Assembly (NCBI GenBank): GCA_052161645.1
Contig: CP197414.1
DNA length: 64,000 nt
Reading direction: 5' to 3' (one strand)
Source of the DNA: Laterigemmans sp052161645
Lineage (GTDB): Bacteria; Planctomycetota; Planctomycetia; Pirellulales; Pirellulaceae
The position numbers and the translations under genes are program-made. A model generated the notes under the pieces. That model ran no database searches, was not told where the DNA came from, and saw only the letters and a program-made list of their open reading frames with translations. Shown here one piece after another: positions 63,831 through 64,000 of this stretch; the first letter of the stretch is position 1, and each line of letters starts with the position of its first letter.

Positions 63831-64000
63831 ATGTTTCGCCGACTTGGTTTTTCTCTGTTCGCTTTGCTGGCGATCATCAGTCTCCGCACGCAGGCGGCCG
63901 AGCGGCCGACTGCACCTCGATTGTTGCCAGAAAAGACTCTGGCTTATGTCCGCATTGCCAACGTCAACGAAATGCGGGAGACGACGGCCGGTTCCAGCGT
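63831..64000 (+). CDS. Secreted protein, partial (N-terminus only)
   Basis: The first 56 codons of a gene cut by the right edge. The ATG at 63831 follows CAGGAATAGGAAT, a good ribosome binding site. FRRLGFSLFALLAIISLRTQ is a signal peptide with probable cleavage after QAA. The mature start, APRLLPEKTLAYVRIANVNE, looks like the opening of large planctomycete secreted proteins related to DUF3352, but too little is present to be sure. Confidence 0.7.
   Translation, partial: MFRRLGFSLFALLAIISLRTQAAERPTAPRLLPEKTLAYVRIANVNEMRETTAGSS

Overview
The window looks like planctomycete DNA, most like the Pirellulales (Pirellula/Rhodopirellula-type). This rests on the type II secretion operon headed by a giant protein of secretin-N repeats, several Uma2 paralogues, paired secreted amidohydrolases, many palindromic intergenic repeats and the codon usage. 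No rRNA or tRNA gene was recognised, so the placement is an inference.

Region 1 (1-17 kb, almost all minus strand, visibly richer in A+T) is a surface-polysaccharide cluster under decay. Read in the direction of transcription it holds an FkbM methyltransferase, a Wzx-type flippase, a sulfotransferase, a nitroreductase-family protein, a polysaccharide pyruvyltransferase, an acyltransferase, a family 2 glycosyltransferase, a second sulfotransferase, a methyltransferase and a further acyltransferase running off the left edge. Two insertion sequences can be delimited to the base. One (858-2579, 17-bp inverted repeats, 9-bp target duplication) sits in the methyltransferase. An ISAzo13-type element (8293-9620, TAA target duplication) sits in the acyltransferase. 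Removing each element restores an open frame across the insertion point, but each host gene also carries a separate nonsense codon.

Region 2 (17-27 kb) is an island of small minus-strand genes: Uma2 nucleases, a four-helix-bundle protein, nucleotidyltransferases, GDP-mannose dehydratase and UDP-glucose dehydrogenase. Most of the small genes are separated by long arrays of 7-bp units with a CTAG core. The arrays begin at, and often provide, the stop codon of one gene and end a few bases before the start of the next. One Uma2 copy is truncated at an array. This cassette-like arrangement is the most unusual feature of the window.

Region 3 (27-49.4 kb) has a large O-antigen-ligase-like protein on the minus strand, then a plus-strand type II secretion operon: a giant periplasmic-type protein with about 26 secretin-N-like repeats and no visible secretin barrel, gspE, gspF, gspG, gspH, gspI, gspJ, gspK, GspL-like and GspM-like proteins, and a secreted BON-like protein. 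gspH contains six in-frame 33-bp copies of a hairpin repeat that elsewhere in the window lies between genes.

Region 4 (49.7-64 kb) holds a secreted CocE-type hydrolase between two copies of a palindromic repeat, two overlapping amidohydrolases (the second lacking most metal ligands), a LysR regulator, and an ABC exporter/HlyD/TolC-like operon whose ABC protein has lost several ATPase motifs. It ends with an acyltransferase whose usual catalytic His is Arg, a second BON-like secreted protein, and the start of a further secreted protein.
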